Below, piece after piece: positions 32,758-45,895 of a DNA stretch of 64,000 nt. The notes beneath the pieces were generated by a model. That model was given only the letters and a program-made list of their open reading frames with translations, was not told the DNA's origin and ran no database searches. The DNA comes from Protula sp. h YS-2021 (lineage: Eukaryota; Annelida; Polychaeta; Sabellida; Serpulidae): positions 46,881,256-46,945,255 of the forward strand of contig OX457026.1 of assembly GCA_949752745.1 (NCBI GenBank). The letters run 5' to 3'. Within the stretch, counting starts at the first letter, position 1. Every line of letters starts with the position of its first letter. The translations under genes and the position numbers were made by a program.

Positions 32758-33074
32758 AGGTCTTTTCTGACTTCTTTATTAAAATACTACATTATGCGGA
32801 TGCATCAGATCAATGGTGGGCAGATCGGGCGTGCTTATTAAAGAAGAACTACTTGAGAGCTGAGCAGAGCGCCCCCTCCAGCCAATCGAAATAAACAAAT
32901 GATTGCGACGGAGGTGCAGGAAGTGAAACAATAGCCAGTGCTAGAAGATATGTTGAGAAAGCGATCTAGCGGCTCAAATGTTTTATTGAGGAGTGAGGGG
33001 TGTTGATGGGATAGTCATATATTTTATCACTATATTACTAAAGTTTGATGTGCCACCACCGGAGAGCGCAGTAA

Positions 33075-33135
33075 GTGCGCATAAAAAATCGTTATGCCTG
33101 CACCCCGAAGGAGTTGATCCTACAATGACACTAAC
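33075..33135 (-). repeat. tRNA-T-arm-like plus hairpin segment, copy 3
   Basis: Degenerate: aggatcaactccttcggg, then gcataacgattttttatg. Confidence 0.55.
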
Positions 33136-33407
33136 AAAAAAGTTTATAATATATACACACATTTGATAATATATGCACACAGAATAAGCCAACAATGGAA
33201 GACCTTTTGAACATATTAAAAGACACTAAAGGTGTCACTTAGAGAGACCATAGATAAAAAATAGTATATAGGGAGACCAAGGTATGGTCTCCCAAAGTTG
33301 TATTTTTGGGTTATATGTCATTGATTATTATATATGATGCGCATTTGGTCCCCCTATTTACAATATTACTAAAGTTTGGTGTGCCACCACCGGAAGGCGC
33401 AGTAACT

Positions 33408-33465
33408 CCGCATAAGAAATCGTTATGCGTGCACCCTGTAGGAGTTGAGCCTACAATGACACTAA
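33408..33465 (-). repeat. tRNA-T-arm-like plus hairpin segment, copy 4
   Basis: taggctcaactcctacag T-arm, then gcataacgatttcttatgcg. Confidence 0.65.
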
Positions 33466-33699
33466 AAATATAATATGATAATATATGCACACATTTGATA
33501 ATATATGCACACAGAATATGCCAACATAGGGAGACCTTTTGTATATGCTAAAAGACACTAAAGGTGTCACTTAGAGAGACCATAGATAAAAAATAGTAAA
33601 TAGGGAGACCAAAGCATGGTCTCCCAAAGTTGTATTTTTGGGTTATATATCATTGATTATTATATATGATGCACACTTGGTCCCTCTATTTACTATTTT

Positions 33700-34477
33700 C
33701 ATGCATGCTCTCTGTAAAATAATAATTTAAAATCCTTTACTATTATCTCAGTTACACTAACTTACTGGTAGTAAAAGAAAAAGAAAATAATAGAAATAAA
33801 AAAAAACAACAAAACGCGATTTTAGTTCTAAAAATGTAAAGATTTAAAAAAAATTATTTTGATACAATAAAGTTTGTCATTTTTTAGTAGTTCTTCAAAG
33901 AAATAGTCGTGTAGTAATCTCAAAGTAAATTTACATTGACAAATGAAATGACGCGATGGATCTCCCATTGTTTTCCTGTGTATGTGCTCGTACATTTTGT
34001 TATTTGTTATGTGATGCTTGGGCGGAAAACGATTTAAATAAGCTATATGGCATCAACTTGATGTTTACTCAATAAAGATTGAAAAGCCAAAAAAAATGCT
34101 TGTTTGTATTTATTTTCCCCTTCTCCCCTTCCCCGTTCCTTGGGTGCAGAAAATATATTAAAGCTCCCCCATTTCCCTCCCTCCCAAAAAGGATGGCAAA
34201 TTGTAGTTACTTCGAAATTAAGATTTCCAAGTCTGGCCTTCAATGCGGCCGTAGGTGATATACATTCATAAGTTACTATATCGTTTCATGTGTAAACATC
34301 CGGTGGCCTTGAGGGGTCATCTGGGGTAGTATCTCGGAAGAATATCAGAAACGGAAAAATGAACCATCACTGTTTAATATGGTGTGACAGCCTGTCTCAA
34401 AAACCAGGTTCACATGCTGTTGTGGCATAGTTCGATACTTGTCTTGCTGTGCTTTGCCCGGAGATTGCCAGTTCATT
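33700..34477. other. No gene recognised
   Basis: AT-rich, with A-runs and one C-rich patch near 34,110-34,200. No domains. Confidence 0.4.
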
Positions 34478-34516
34478 GCATAAAAATTGTTAGGCAAGCA
34501 ACCTGTGGCAGTCGAA
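34470..34516 (-). repeat. tRNA-T-arm-like plus hairpin segment, copy 5
   Basis: gggttcgactgccacaggtt, then a degraded hairpin, aacaatttttatgc. Confidence 0.5.
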
Positions 34517-34710
34517 CCCAAAAAAGCATACATGCAAAGAAAAATTCTCATCTCTGCCCTTGTTCTTATTCTGTGTTAATAAGTGTTTGAATAAACACTT
34601 AAGGAAATGTTTTATTTTGTAAAATAGATGTTTTGATACGGGATGAAATTAACTTTTCGGGAGTGGCGGTCGTGAGGTACAGTTGACGACAGTTCCATTC
34701 TCTTGTATCT

Positions 34711-35353
34711 GTGGCCGTATTCACGAACATCTGAGTTTATTTACTTAGATATTAAACTTAGATCTCAAGATTAAACTTACCGAAGTTTACTTACTTACGC
34801 CATATTCATCGCGTAAGTTTATCAACTTACATTCTAAGTCAATATTGCAAAATTTTCATAAAGAGTGCGACTAATCGTAATCGTATAAACTGGTTGTCAA
34901 TGTAAATATTGGAGGCTTTTAGATGTTTCGGAGCGTTAAAGCTTCTTCTTGTTTCCTACTCCAAATTTTCGAGATTTTCCACCAAAAAATGAATATCTTC
35001 TCTTGAAAATCCATATCGAGTTAAAAGTTCACCGTCCTTGTAAACTTCAAACGGATTACTCCTATCTCGAAACACTTTCCCTCATAAAAACCCTTTCATA
35101 TTCTTCATTTAATCTCAATAAATTGATTGTTGCCAAGGTAAACAAAGCACTCCAGGTATTTAAATATCGCGTGGGATTGAACTTATAAATCTAAGTGTAG
35201 TCCGAAGTAAACTTAGAATTTTGAACTGATACTTGAGTGGAAGCTTAAACTTTGTGAATACCGCTAAGTTAAGCCAACGGGAAAGTTAACTCTTACATTT
35301 TTGCACTTAGATTGACTCTAAGTTTAAACTTACACTTTCGCGAATGCCGCCAC
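34711..35353. mobile_element. Element with GTGGC(C/G)G(T/C)ATTC(A/G)CGAA ends, Harbinger-like
   Basis: It begins gtggccgtattcacgaa and ends ttcgcgaatgccgccac. Subterminal acttag/ctaagt motifs are repeated many times in both orientations. It holds no recognisable transposase, so it is probably non-autonomous. The superfamily is a guess from the end sequence. Confidence 0.6.
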
Positions 35354-35489
35354 TGGTTTACGGTTGAATATACCAGGTTGGCTATGGTTACGGCCTGTCC
35401 CGAAACAATAATTATTGCCAATATCTACAGGCAATAACCGAATTGTGTCAGTGTAATTACGGACAATTTGATGCCATGATTATTTGTTT

Positions 35490-35745
35490 TAACTTAGTCC
35501 TAGATGACTCTTGCGGTTTTCCTATGACAGCAAGAGCGATAGTTCCTATAATAGACCGTGTCGTTGATGTCAATTTTGCTAATCTCGGCGCATGACTCAG
35601 GCCACTGGCGTTATTTTGGAAAGAGTGCATCACACAAATGATCCAATTATAAATACAACGCACAATTTCTATGGTTAAACAACAATTTTGTACTGCGTAA
35701 AATGTTTTCTTGGGATCAGGATATAAAATCTCCCATTATCTCCCA
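35490..35745. repeat. Repeat R5, inverted relative to 30.2-30.5 kb
   Basis: Shares cctagatgactcttgc, gacagcaagag and cctataatag with 30,235-30,475 in reverse complement. Confidence 0.65.
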
Positions 35746-35753
35746 CAGCAACA

Positions 35754-36094
35754 ATAAGTCAATTCGCACTTTGTCTTTTGCCGAAACGTTTTTGCGTTTC
35801 GGCTGAATTAATTGGGATAAGGATATAAAGAAATGATAGAAAAAACGGCAAAAATCAACAAAATTCCATTTTGTCAGCAACATGTTCTCATATTGGTTAT
35901 TAAAGGGACTGAATAATATGTAAAATACTTTTTAGAAGATCAAATGATGGCTTTATAAATTTGAAAGTGTGCATGTTGAAAGAAAATTAGAATTTTGATA
36001 TTGTCCCTTATCATTTCTTTATAATTTATTTCCCAACATTTGCAGTCAAAACAACACCTTCACCGGAAAGATCCAAAAGTGCGAATTGGCTTAT
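35754..36094. mobile_element. MITE-M copy
   Basis: ataagtcaattcgcactttg to gtgcgaattggcttat. Nine bases separate it from the next copy. Confidence 0.9.
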
Positions 36095-36103
36095 GGCTCT
36101 ACA

Positions 36104-36452
36104 ATAAGCCAATTCGCACTTTGACTTTTTCAGAAAAGTTTTTACGTTTCGGCTGAATTCAGGTGGGATAAGAATATAAAGAAATGATAGAAAACAAAAC
36201 GAAAAAAAAATCAACAAAATTCCATTTTGCCAGAAACATACTCACATGTTGGTTATTAAAGGGACTGAATAATATGTAAAATAGCTTTTAAAAGATCATG
36301 TGATGGCTTCATAAATTTGAAAGCGTGCATGTTGAAAGAAAATTAGAAACTTGATGTTTTTTACTTATCATTTCTTTATAATTTATCCCAAAAATATTTG
36401 CAGCTGAAACAACACCTCCACCGGAAAGACCCGAAAATGCGAACTGGCTTAT
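36104..36452. mobile_element. MITE-M copy, tandem neighbour
   Basis: Same ends and orientation as the copy at 35,754. Confidence 0.9.
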
Positions 36453-36525
36453 TACAGGAACTGTGACCATTTCTGTCCTAGGAAGATTGATCAAGTCATC
36501 TCGCAGACACCTTCATGCAATGAAC

Positions 36526-36858
36526 CAAGTCACACTTTGGGTGTTTCGAATAATTTGCGAAAGAAATTTGATTTTCGACTGCGATGGAACCAAAAAAATG
36601 AAAGAAACGACAGAGAAATATGGAAGAAATATCGCAAAAACAGTTTATACTCGAAACATAAAAGAAATTGAAACTTATAATACATTTCTGAATAGCACAG
36701 AAGTTGTTAAAAACCTGACTGCTCTTTGGTGCAAGGGAAATTTGACATTTAGGTGAAATCTCTCTATCATTTCTTTCATATTTTACCCGGTTACTTTTAT
36801 TCGAAACGCAGAACTTTGCACATTTTTATTAGGAGCACCCTAAGTGTGATTTGGCTTG
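36526..36858. mobile_element. MITE-M' (related, AAGYCACACTTTGGGTG ends)
   Basis: aagtcacactttgggtgttt at the left, gcaccctaagtgtgatttgg at the right. Its ends resemble MITE-M, its interior differs. A partial relative is at 42,628. The frame at 36,463-36,756 crosses its end and is not a gene. Confidence 0.6.
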
Positions 36859-36862
36859 TGAG

Positions 36863-37990
<1,128 letters not shown>

Positions 37991-38685
37991 ATTTATAAGG
38001 CCTCTAGAAAACTCAGAAGTAGCCAATTCTTCTTACATTTTTGAGACGGACACTAAACTTAAGCATAATGTGTATAAGACATTACCAAAATGAAAAATTA
38101 TGACTGAAAGACAAATTCGAAAAGCCGCCCTAAAGTCTACCCCTTGTATATTTCACAACCATATCAAATACCACTCAGGGAGACCATTTGTAATTGTCAT
38201 TTTTGAACAAAACCGGCTGTATATGGGCAAATTAAAATTTTCCCCATATCTAGAGAAGTCTACTCTATCACATGGCAAAGTTTCATGAAGGATAGACAAA
38301 AAAATCCTTTTTTTAATTCTTGGCCTGTAAATTCAACCTTCCTGAAAAATAGCACGTGCTTCGATTTGATTTTTCGAAAATCAAAACAAAAATTCAAAAT
38401 CAAAACAAAAACATTCTGAAGGCGCATGCGCGAAATATCTGTCGAAATTCGAATTGCAAATCTCACTCATTACAACAGGTCATAAATCATAATTCCTCAT
38501 ATTAAACAAGCATATTGTCACATTTTATTTATTATCTTTAATTAATGGCTATCTTAGTTGTGTAATGTGAAATAAGTGAAAATACCATATTATCGCTCAC
38601 AACACGGTAGGCACTATGAGGCAAAAACTGCTCATTTTTATTTGTTCGGCCTATTTTGGCAACAGTTGGCACTTGACAGTTTGTG
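37991..38685. other. No gene recognised
   Basis: No domain or repeat boundary seen. Confidence 0.4.
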
Positions 38686-38689
38686 CTGT

Positions 38690-38768
38690 TGCAGGTTCGA
38701 CTTCTACAGAGTGCTCGCACAACGATGTCTTGTGCAATAAATGGACGCTGTCCGGTGGTAGCACAACA
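38690..38768 (+). repeat. tRNA-T-arm-like plus hairpin segment, copy 6
   Basis: gcaggttcgacttctacaga, then gcacaacgatgtcttgtgc (perfect 6-bp stem with compensating changes relative to gcataacgatttcttatgc), then ccggtggtagcacaac. Confidence 0.7.
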
Positions 38769-39170
38769 ATAAGCCAATTCGCAGTTTCGGATCTTACCGA
38801 TGGGTGTCGTTTCGACTACAAATTGATAAGCCAATTCGCACTTTCGGATTTTTCCGGTGGAGGTGTTGTTTCGACTGAAAATGCTGGGGGATAAATTATA
38901 AAGAAATGATAAGGGAAAAACATCAAAATTCTAATTTTCTTTCAACGTGCACACTTTCAAATTTATAAAGCCATCATATCATCTTTTAAAAATTATTTTA
39001 CATATTATTCAGTCCCTTTAATAACCAACATGTGAATATGTTCCTGGCAAAATGGAATTTTGTTGATTTTTGCCTTTTTTCCCTATCATTTCTTTATATC
39101 CTTATCCCACCTGAATTCAGCCGAAACGCAAAAACTTTTCGGCAAAAGTCAAAAGTGCGAATTGGCTTAT
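38769..39170. mobile_element. MITE-M end fragment and a full copy
   Basis: 38,769-38,820 is a solitary left end. 38,826-39,170 is a full 345-bp copy in the opposite orientation to the one at 28,986. Confidence 0.85.
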
Positions 39171-39686
39171 TGGGATAGATTATAATGACATCTTAAGGGA
39201 AAAACATCAAAATTCTAATTTTCTTTCAACATGCACACTTTCAAATTTATAAAGATATCATATGATCTTTTAAAACTGTTTTACATATTATTTAGTCCCA
39301 TTAATAACCAACATGTGAATATGTTTCTGGCAAAATACGAGGGAGAGGAGATAGAATTGGCTAGAGTAGATCGTAATTGGTGACAACAACATGCTAAATT
39401 CCAACTCCCCTAAATAAGGCAATTGCAAGTTTTACAACCCTGTCGACTTAAATATATATCATTTTGTGACATTTGTCAAAATAAATTTGTTTTGAACCAC
39501 GGAAGATTTTGTTTTTCATTTCACCAATTTGGATCTGCTGTAGCCATTCGTTCTCCTCCCCCTCGTAGGATTTTGTTGATTTTTGCCATTTTTCTTCTAT
39601 TATTTTTTTATATGATCCTTATCCCAACTAAATCCAGCTGAAACGCAAAAACTTTCCGACAAAAGTCGAAGTGCGATTTGGCTTAT
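39171..39686. mobile_element. MITE-M partial copy split by a nested insertion
   Basis: 39,171-39,335 and 39,568-39,686 together make one MITE-M. The break lies between caaaa and ggattttgttg, a continuous stretch in other copies. Confidence 0.8.
39336..39567. mobile_element. Nested MITE with CGAGGGAGAGGAGA ends
   Basis: TA-CGAGGGAGAGGAGA … TCTCCTCCCCCTCG-TA. Inverted ends plus TA target duplication inside a MITE-M. 232 bp. Confidence 0.8.
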
Positions 39687-39759
39687 ATAAGTACTCTCTT
39701 GCAAAACCACAATAACTGTTAAATTTTTATGTCAATGGTCATTGCTTATTGCTGTTTGC

Positions 39760-39845
39760 TATTGTGGGTTCGACTCCCACAGAGTATCTGCATAACGATT
39801 TATTATGCAATAAACTTGTACTCACCGGTGGTAGCACAACCAGAT
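39760..39845 (+). repeat. tRNA-T-arm-like plus hairpin segment, copy 7 (best)
   Basis: GTGGGTTCGACTCCCAC is a perfect 5-bp T-stem with a 7-base loop, followed by TGCATAACGATTTATTATGCA (7-bp stem, 7-base loop) and ccggtggtagcacaac. No A box or anticodon arm precedes it. Confidence 0.8.
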
Positions 39846-40070
39846 GAGCATGAAACTAGAACAAGTAAGAAATAAAACTGGTTGGGACCCCCACCCGAAC
39901 AAATCCTCACAGGATATATTTTTTCAACAGAAGCTGTATGTTGACACTGTGTTAGATCGATAAGAGGTCTAAAATTGTTACAAAAAGAGTGTTTTGGAAA
40001 ATTTTATACATGAAGTTCCACCTGTAGTTTAGATCATGACAGAGAAAAAAGAACGAAATGATTATAACTA

Positions 40071-40641
40071 CAGTAGCCTCAATTTAAGTCAAAATCGGTT
40101 GTCAAATTTTCGCTTTACTCAAATTAATTTGAAAGTCCCGATATATTTTACTATGTAAGTCTTTTTAATTCACCGCTTAGGTCAAATTTTTAACTCAAAG
40201 TAATTTTTTGGGACCCTCAAATTTTTTTTTTGCAAGAAAATCCTTGTATTTTCACCAAAATAACACGGAAACTCATGGCTCAGTTGTTTGCATATGCCAG
40301 CCCCCTTTGTGTAGAATTAGTGTGACTTTGCCTCTACACATTATGACAGTGTTGCTAGAAGTAAACGGTGGCGTAAAATCATATATATTTCAGAAGGTCG
40401 GTGTAAATGAAATATAAAAAAGATTTGTAACTCTGTTATAAATAGTAAGTATTAATATGATAAATTATTTGTGTCACAGCCGAATATTATTCATCATATA
40501 AAACAATCACCATACCATAAAAACAACAAACACTTTATGCGAAACCATGATAGTCACGTGACCACTCGACAGGGCCAAATTTCGGTTAACTCAAAGTATT
40601 TTGCTTGGTCCCGACCACTTTGACTTATCGAGAGTTTACTG
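40071..40641. mobile_element. Tigger/pogo-like MITE with TA target duplication
   Basis: CAGTAGCCTCAATTTAAGTC at the left, ttatcgagagtttaCTG at the right, TA on both sides. The internal frame at 40,208-40,417 has no domain. Confidence 0.65.
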
Positions 40642-40734
40642 TAATAGATGTACAACTATAAATAACTATAGATAAACTGCTTTAATATCTTAAGCAAACG
40701 GTTTTTACACTTGAACCAAACAGTCACACCTAAA

Positions 40735-40820
40735 TCGCTGTACTACCACCGGAGAGTGCTTGTTCGTTGCATAAGAAATCGTTATGCCAGCACCCTGTGG
40801 GAGTCGAACCCACAATAGCA
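40735..40820 (-). repeat. tRNA-T-arm-like plus hairpin segment, copy 8
   Basis: The minus strand reads gtgggttcgactcccacagg, then gcataacgatttcttatgc, then ccggtggtagtacag. Confidence 0.8.
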
Positions 40821-41414
40821 AAAAGCGATAAGTTTATAATAATATAAAACTTTTTTCTTGTATTCTTTTAACTACATATCTTTAATGGCATGTTTGGCAA
40901 TTTTCCCAAGTATTATGCATATTATGTATTATAATTTTGAGCCCATTATCATGCTTCCACTTTTTACCCATAATATTGAACTTGACAATTTTATTCTTAA
41001 TTAAAGTAACTTGGCAAAAAACAAATAAACAGTCATGAGTAGAGTTAGATATGGTAGTGAAAAATGGATATCCCTAGATAAAATTTTTCAGGATAATCAA
41101 AGTTAAAAGTCGAACACATTAATTTTGCTATTATTATGTATTGTTTCCAATCGTCCTGCTGTTGCTCGAAATGTAAATTTTAAGAATTCTTCCGACCCCC
41201 CAATCCCTCCACTCCCCTCTTCCCGACTCTTTTTTTCTTTATTACTACTCTTTACAACAATGACAAGCAAGAATCTATAATTGATTTCAGTGTCCGGTCA
41301 TCCTGGCCAAACTTTTTAATGGCTTAACAGCACATAGAGAGCCGTAAAAGGGCATAAAATTGTTAATAGTGTTCGCCTGTAACTGGGTTTGGTTTGCTTC
41401 AAGACATGCCACAA
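40821..41414. other. No gene recognised
   Basis: AT-rich, with a C-rich patch at 41,200-41,225. Confidence 0.4.
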
Positions 41415-41760
41415 CAGGCCAATTCGCACTTTAACTTTTGCCGAAAAGTTTCTGCGTTTTGGCTGAATTCATTTGGGATAGGATCATATAAAGAAATGAT
41501 AGAAGAAAAAAACCGGCAAAAATCAACAAAATTCCATTTTGTCAGAAACATATTCACATGGTTGTTAAAGTGACTGAATAATATGTAAAATAGTTTTTAA
41601 AAGATCATGCGATGACTTTATAAATTTGAAAGTGTGCATTTTGAAAGACAATTAGAATTTTGATATTTTTCCCCTATCATTTCTTTATAATCTATCAGAA
41701 AAAAATTGCAGTCGAAACAACACCTCCACCGGAAAGACCCGAAAGTGTGATTTGGCTTAT
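41415..41760. mobile_element. MITE-M copy
   Basis: aggccaattcgcacttta to agtgtgatttggcttat. The ends have drifted towards the MITE-M' form. Confidence 0.85.
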
Positions 41761-42215
41761 GCATTGCGGCTTCGGAACTCTGAAGTGGTTTATACTGACC
41801 TTAAGTTACTGCTATTCACCAAGATACTTGTGAAATATGCATAAACATGCTATATACAACAAAATATATCGTAACATTCATATCCTAAACGATAACACTG
41901 AAATATGTACTGTGAATAACAAATCAAACATACAAATTACACGGAATTATTTGACAGCGATTTGTTTATATGAGTGATAATATGGTAAAATTACAATTTG
42001 AACGACTTTAACAAATGGCTTTAGAATACGAATGCATATTTAAAACCAGGGGCCATTGTTTTTTTTTTCAATATTACAAGGAGGGTGTTCAGTACTTTAT
42101 TTTGTTACCATTTTCTAATTATTTCTCAGATGCCAATTTTCTTCGCTTCCCACGGGAGCTCACTCGAAGATACCGCGAGAAGTCTCGAGAGTGTGATTTG
42201 GCTTATTTTGCCGCG

Positions 42216-42412
42216 TGTTTCGAAAAACTAAAAAAAAAAGACCTCCAGGAATGCAAAAAACAACGTACCTGTCTACGATAAAACACGATCTACAAAATAA
42301 ATGCATCTACTCAATTTCACAAGCCAAAAAATTAGCACATAGCCGAATTAGGTGGAGAGACTTGTATAGAAACACACAGAGCTTTGCTATGTAAAGTATC
42401 GACGACCGCGTG
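42216..42412 (+). pseudogene. RTE-like LINE tail, second copy
   Basis: Shares aagac.tccaggaa, caaaaaacaacgtacctgtc, cgatctacaaaataaa and ggtggagaga with 28,630-28,800. It follows a MITE-M right end at about 42,195-42,210. Confidence 0.7.
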
Positions 42413-42704
42413 TTTCAGTAAGTATAAGTTATACTATTAAAAATTTCCGGGTCGTTTTTTTTCTATTCATGTCTTTATATCCTTATCCCAACTGAATGAA
42501 GTCGAAACGCAAAATGTATGAGCAAAAGTGTAAAGTGCCAATTGGCGTATTGGTTGATTAACATCATTTGCTCATCATAATCAGTAATTATCTATGTTCT
42601 AACCTTACTGTTTTTAGCATAGATACATAAGCCAAATCACACTTTGAGTGTTTCGAGTAAAATGCGCAAGAATTTCGACTGCCAAGAACGGGGTAAAAAT
42701 ACAT

Positions 42705-43126
42705 GTAACTTAGGTTAAATCCGCCTGTGCCTGTAGTGTCGCCACCTCCCGAAAACAACAATTATCCCGGAAACGATATTTTTTGCCGAACCTCCCGACA
42801 ACTGCCACTGGTTCTCTAATGCAAAATACTGAGCTGCTATAAGTAAACCGTCGGTATACAATATGAAATCAGGTTTATGCTCACAAGTAATCCTTATAGC
42901 TCTTAGCGAAGCGATAGTCTTGCAGTTTCCACTTAAAATTTGTAGTTCCGGATGACAGAATAAAGTGGCGGTTACAGCTCAAAAATCCTGCCCGAAAAAA
43001 TACATCGGCCTTGCATTTTCGTAAATCATAACATTTTACTTCGTACATAACAGAAAGCTTGTGTAAAATCCTATATTTGCTACATACAAAAGCATATCAC
43101 GATCGCGTCTAAAATACGAACGTTCT
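42705..43126 (-). mobile_element. MITE-F third copy, truncated
   Basis: taacttaggttaaatccgcc through tacatacaaaagcata matches the 30,660-31,100 arm. The far end is replaced by the next repeat. Confidence 0.75.
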
Positions 43127-43815
43127 TCTTCCCGGAAGAAAAGGAAGAAAGTGGGAAGAAAATTGGAAGAAACCTACTTTGTCAAGAAAACATCAATGCG
43201 ACGTACTATCTATTTATTGATTTTACAGAACCAATATTTACTGTGTTATATTGTACTATCATACAAAATAACGAAAAAAAAAACAAACGAAAAAAAACAT
43301 GGTAACACCAAAACACAATGAAGAATAATGACCTTATACCATGTGCTTTGCAAATGTGATTCCGCAAGACCCTTTTCTTATCACCCCCGTTTAATCTTAA
43401 TACTTAACCCCCGATTTAAGGTAAACACAGCCTTTGTCTTTTGTTTTCACTGGCACATTAAGAGTAAACAAAATGATACACTAATTCTCATACACAAAGT
43501 CAAAGTTTAAACACTTGACCAAAAGTACTCAGACTATATTGCAGCCTCCCCAGCTTTCCAACACACATTGAAACACGACCGTTTATCTAACCCCTATTGA
43601 TCCAATTTATCACACAGAAGTTTGATGTGTGAATTCGCACCTATTTAAGAATTACTCTGAGTGCAGTTTAAGCAAATTATTTGAAACAAATTCCAAATAT
43701 TACACCTTTTAAGGTTTCTTCCATTTCTTCCCTGAAATTGGAGGGAAGAAAGTATTTCTTCCCTATGGGAAAAAACCCGGAAAAAACCATGATTTTTCCC
43801 TCCATGGAAGAAACA
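43127..43815. mobile_element. Element with GGAAGAAA-rich inverted ends
   Basis: 43,130-43,195 (aagaaagtgggaagaaaatt, ggaagaaacct) and 43,705-43,815 (aggtttcttccatttcttcc, ggagggaagaaag) are in inverse orientation. The right end reads catgccaaccctg. Boundaries are approximate. Confidence 0.45.
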
Positions 43816-43904
43816 TGCCAACCCTGCATTTCGTCTCCCCATTTACCCTTTTTTCATGTATGATCTCGCTAAGTGTTAACTTCAGTGTCTTTTAAGATAT
43901 ACGT

Positions 43905-44055
43905 CTATCTATGTTGGCATATTCTGAGTATGGTCTCCCAAAGTCGTATTTTAGGGTTATATACGAGCGAAAATAACCGATGAACATTTGGTCCCCCTGT
44001 TTACTTATTTTTATATAAGGTCTCTCTTAGTGGTATCTTTGTATCTTTTCAACAG
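43905..44055. repeat. GGGAGACC repeat block
   Basis: tatggtctcccaaagtcgta, ttggtccccctgtttact and taaggtctctctta, as at 33.3 kb. Confidence 0.7.
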
Positions 44056-44497
44056 AAATTTTTGTCATATTCACTTTGTTTTATCACAATGGGTTCTTGG
44101 GGTCTGTTGGAAGCTTCATATCGATCTTTACTGGATTGCTCTCGTTCAGCCAAGAAACGGAATACTGAAATTTGCCTTTCAGGGTTACGAGGCGGTGAAC
44201 TTTACCTTGTTTCTACTCTTTCCATGCCATTCCCCTCTCTACACAAACTTAAAGATATGACGTTGTCGCTTTATTGGAAATAAACCATGTCAATGTCGCT
44301 GCGAAGAATCACTTTTTCATTCTTTTGCCTTTGCTTTGGGTGCTGTGACCTCTCAGATTGGGGCTTTCACGATGTTAACATTGTCAATAAACACATCAGC
44401 ACATTTTTACCCAATTTGCATTGGAAATAAACGTTTTGAGTCTTAAATACTTCGACCGGGGTTCAAACGAGAGACTCTTGGCCTTACGAGTCGAGTA
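44056..44497. other. No gene recognised
   Basis: Overlapping frames of 70-90 codons here show no known domain. Confidence 0.35.
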
Positions 44498-44832
44498 TTA
44501 ATTAACACTTGACAAGCCTTTGGCTTGCAAGGGTTATATGAATTTGTGCGAGCAAAATTCGTCCTTTTTTTCTTCTTGACACTTTTTCCGATTTTTTGTG
44601 TCTTCTTCTTCTCTGAGACTATGGGCCCTACAACCATGAAACTTGGAACTTATGAAGAGCTTGATCTGAACATGTGCATGTCACTTTTTATTTTCGTCTT
44701 TGATTTCGTTTTCCTTGTTAAAACGCCATGTGAAAAGAGTGTATTTTTTGCAAGCATATGCGTAGCATTTAACGACAGCACAAATTACACATTTGCTTAG
44801 TGAGCTTTGTGCGAGCTCTCACTGCGTAAATA
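44498..44832. repeat. Inverted repeat partner of 62,498-62,826
   Basis: Shared in opposite orientation: attaattaacacttgacaag, gcctttggcttgcaagggtt, gacactttttccgatttttt, cgagctctcactgcgt. Internal 60-90 bases differ. Possibly copies of one repeat, 18 kb apart. Confidence 0.85.
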
Positions 44833-45744
44833 GATAGCAAGGCGTATGCCTGCCTGATCAGTCAATAAAACTTAAAGGGAAATGCGGGTATCTCTGCGCC
44901 ATCTAGCGACCGAAATGCGCATTACATTGAATATCGCTGAGTTTGGATCCATGTTTACGCAGTATAAATAACTACTAAATCCGTCTAGATAAAAAATTCT
45001 TTTCAAAGACAAATAGGGTCGTGTCCAGAAATGGTCTGTATTGATATTTTGTTCCTAGAAGGGCCTATGTTGATATATTGTCCATTAAAATCATATTACC
45101 CTGTTTTCACCATTTATCCATTGAGTCAATGGGATTTTGTCAAAAAGATTGTATAACTATCTTATTGATACGGTGACATATATTTTTTATTTGCTTTATT
45201 TATTATTATTTAAGAAGTACCTGTTTATCTTCACATAGACAAATTTATACTGGGTTTTGAGGCGTATAAATTAAGCTGGGTGTGAAAACTGCCAATCAGA
45301 GGTCTCCCTATAATGAACCAGTTTATTAATTTAACTGGTTCATTATAGGGATTAACAGTTAGACAAACATCTAGTTCAATATTTCATGAAAGAGGTTACT
45401 CTATAAATTTTGAACAGCTTTCAAGTTTTGAAAGGGCAATTTGCATCTTACTTTTATTGTACTCTACCTATTTCTACCCTTTCAAGAGAACTCCGATGGA
45501 AGAAGCACGATTCTAGTGCCAGCTCGGGATAGATAGAGACGGCTTTCAAATTAAATTCATAAACTCGAAAATAGGTAAGTCTGATACAATTTCAAAATTG
45601 GTAAATGCTAAAATTACCAACATGAAGGTTATGGTTCCACGGTTAGTCGAGCTGTCTTATTTGATTTTGACTTAAATGAAAAGCCCCTGCACATTATCAA
45701 GCGTCATTCAGTGGAATGATACTAAATTTTTAAAAAGGAAGGTA
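44833..45744. other. No gene recognised, one strong hairpin
   Basis: Nothing coding. See the hairpin at 45,306. Confidence 0.4.
45306..45350. repeat. Perfect 18-bp inverted repeat, 9-base loop
   Basis: CCCTATAATGAACCAGTT - tattaattt - AACTGGTTCATTATAGGG. Confidence 0.9.
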
Positions 45745-45895
45745 ATAGAAAGAAAATTTGGATTTTGTGAAGTAAAATAAACGTTTTTAACGGCCATGGG
45801 AATTGTCAATGAGAGTAAATTGAGAAACTAGTTATAGTAAACGTGTTGCTTTGTACGATAAAAAAATGTAAGACATTCTAAATTGCGATGTATTT

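Larger units (their letters stand above)
32765..33695. repeat. Composite GGGAGACC/tRNA-like repeat, two tandem units of about 330 bp
   Basis: After the 22.8 kb-like lead, the units 33,015-33,341 and 33,342-33,690 each carry gtgtgccaccaccgga, the T-arm/hairpin segment, aaaagacactaaaggtgtca, gagagaccatagat and tggtctcccaaagttgtatt. Confidence 0.85.

Noticed and set aside
34949..35188. 79-codon frame as a transposase
   Set aside because: It lies inside a short element with inverted ends and shows no DDE or Myb motif.
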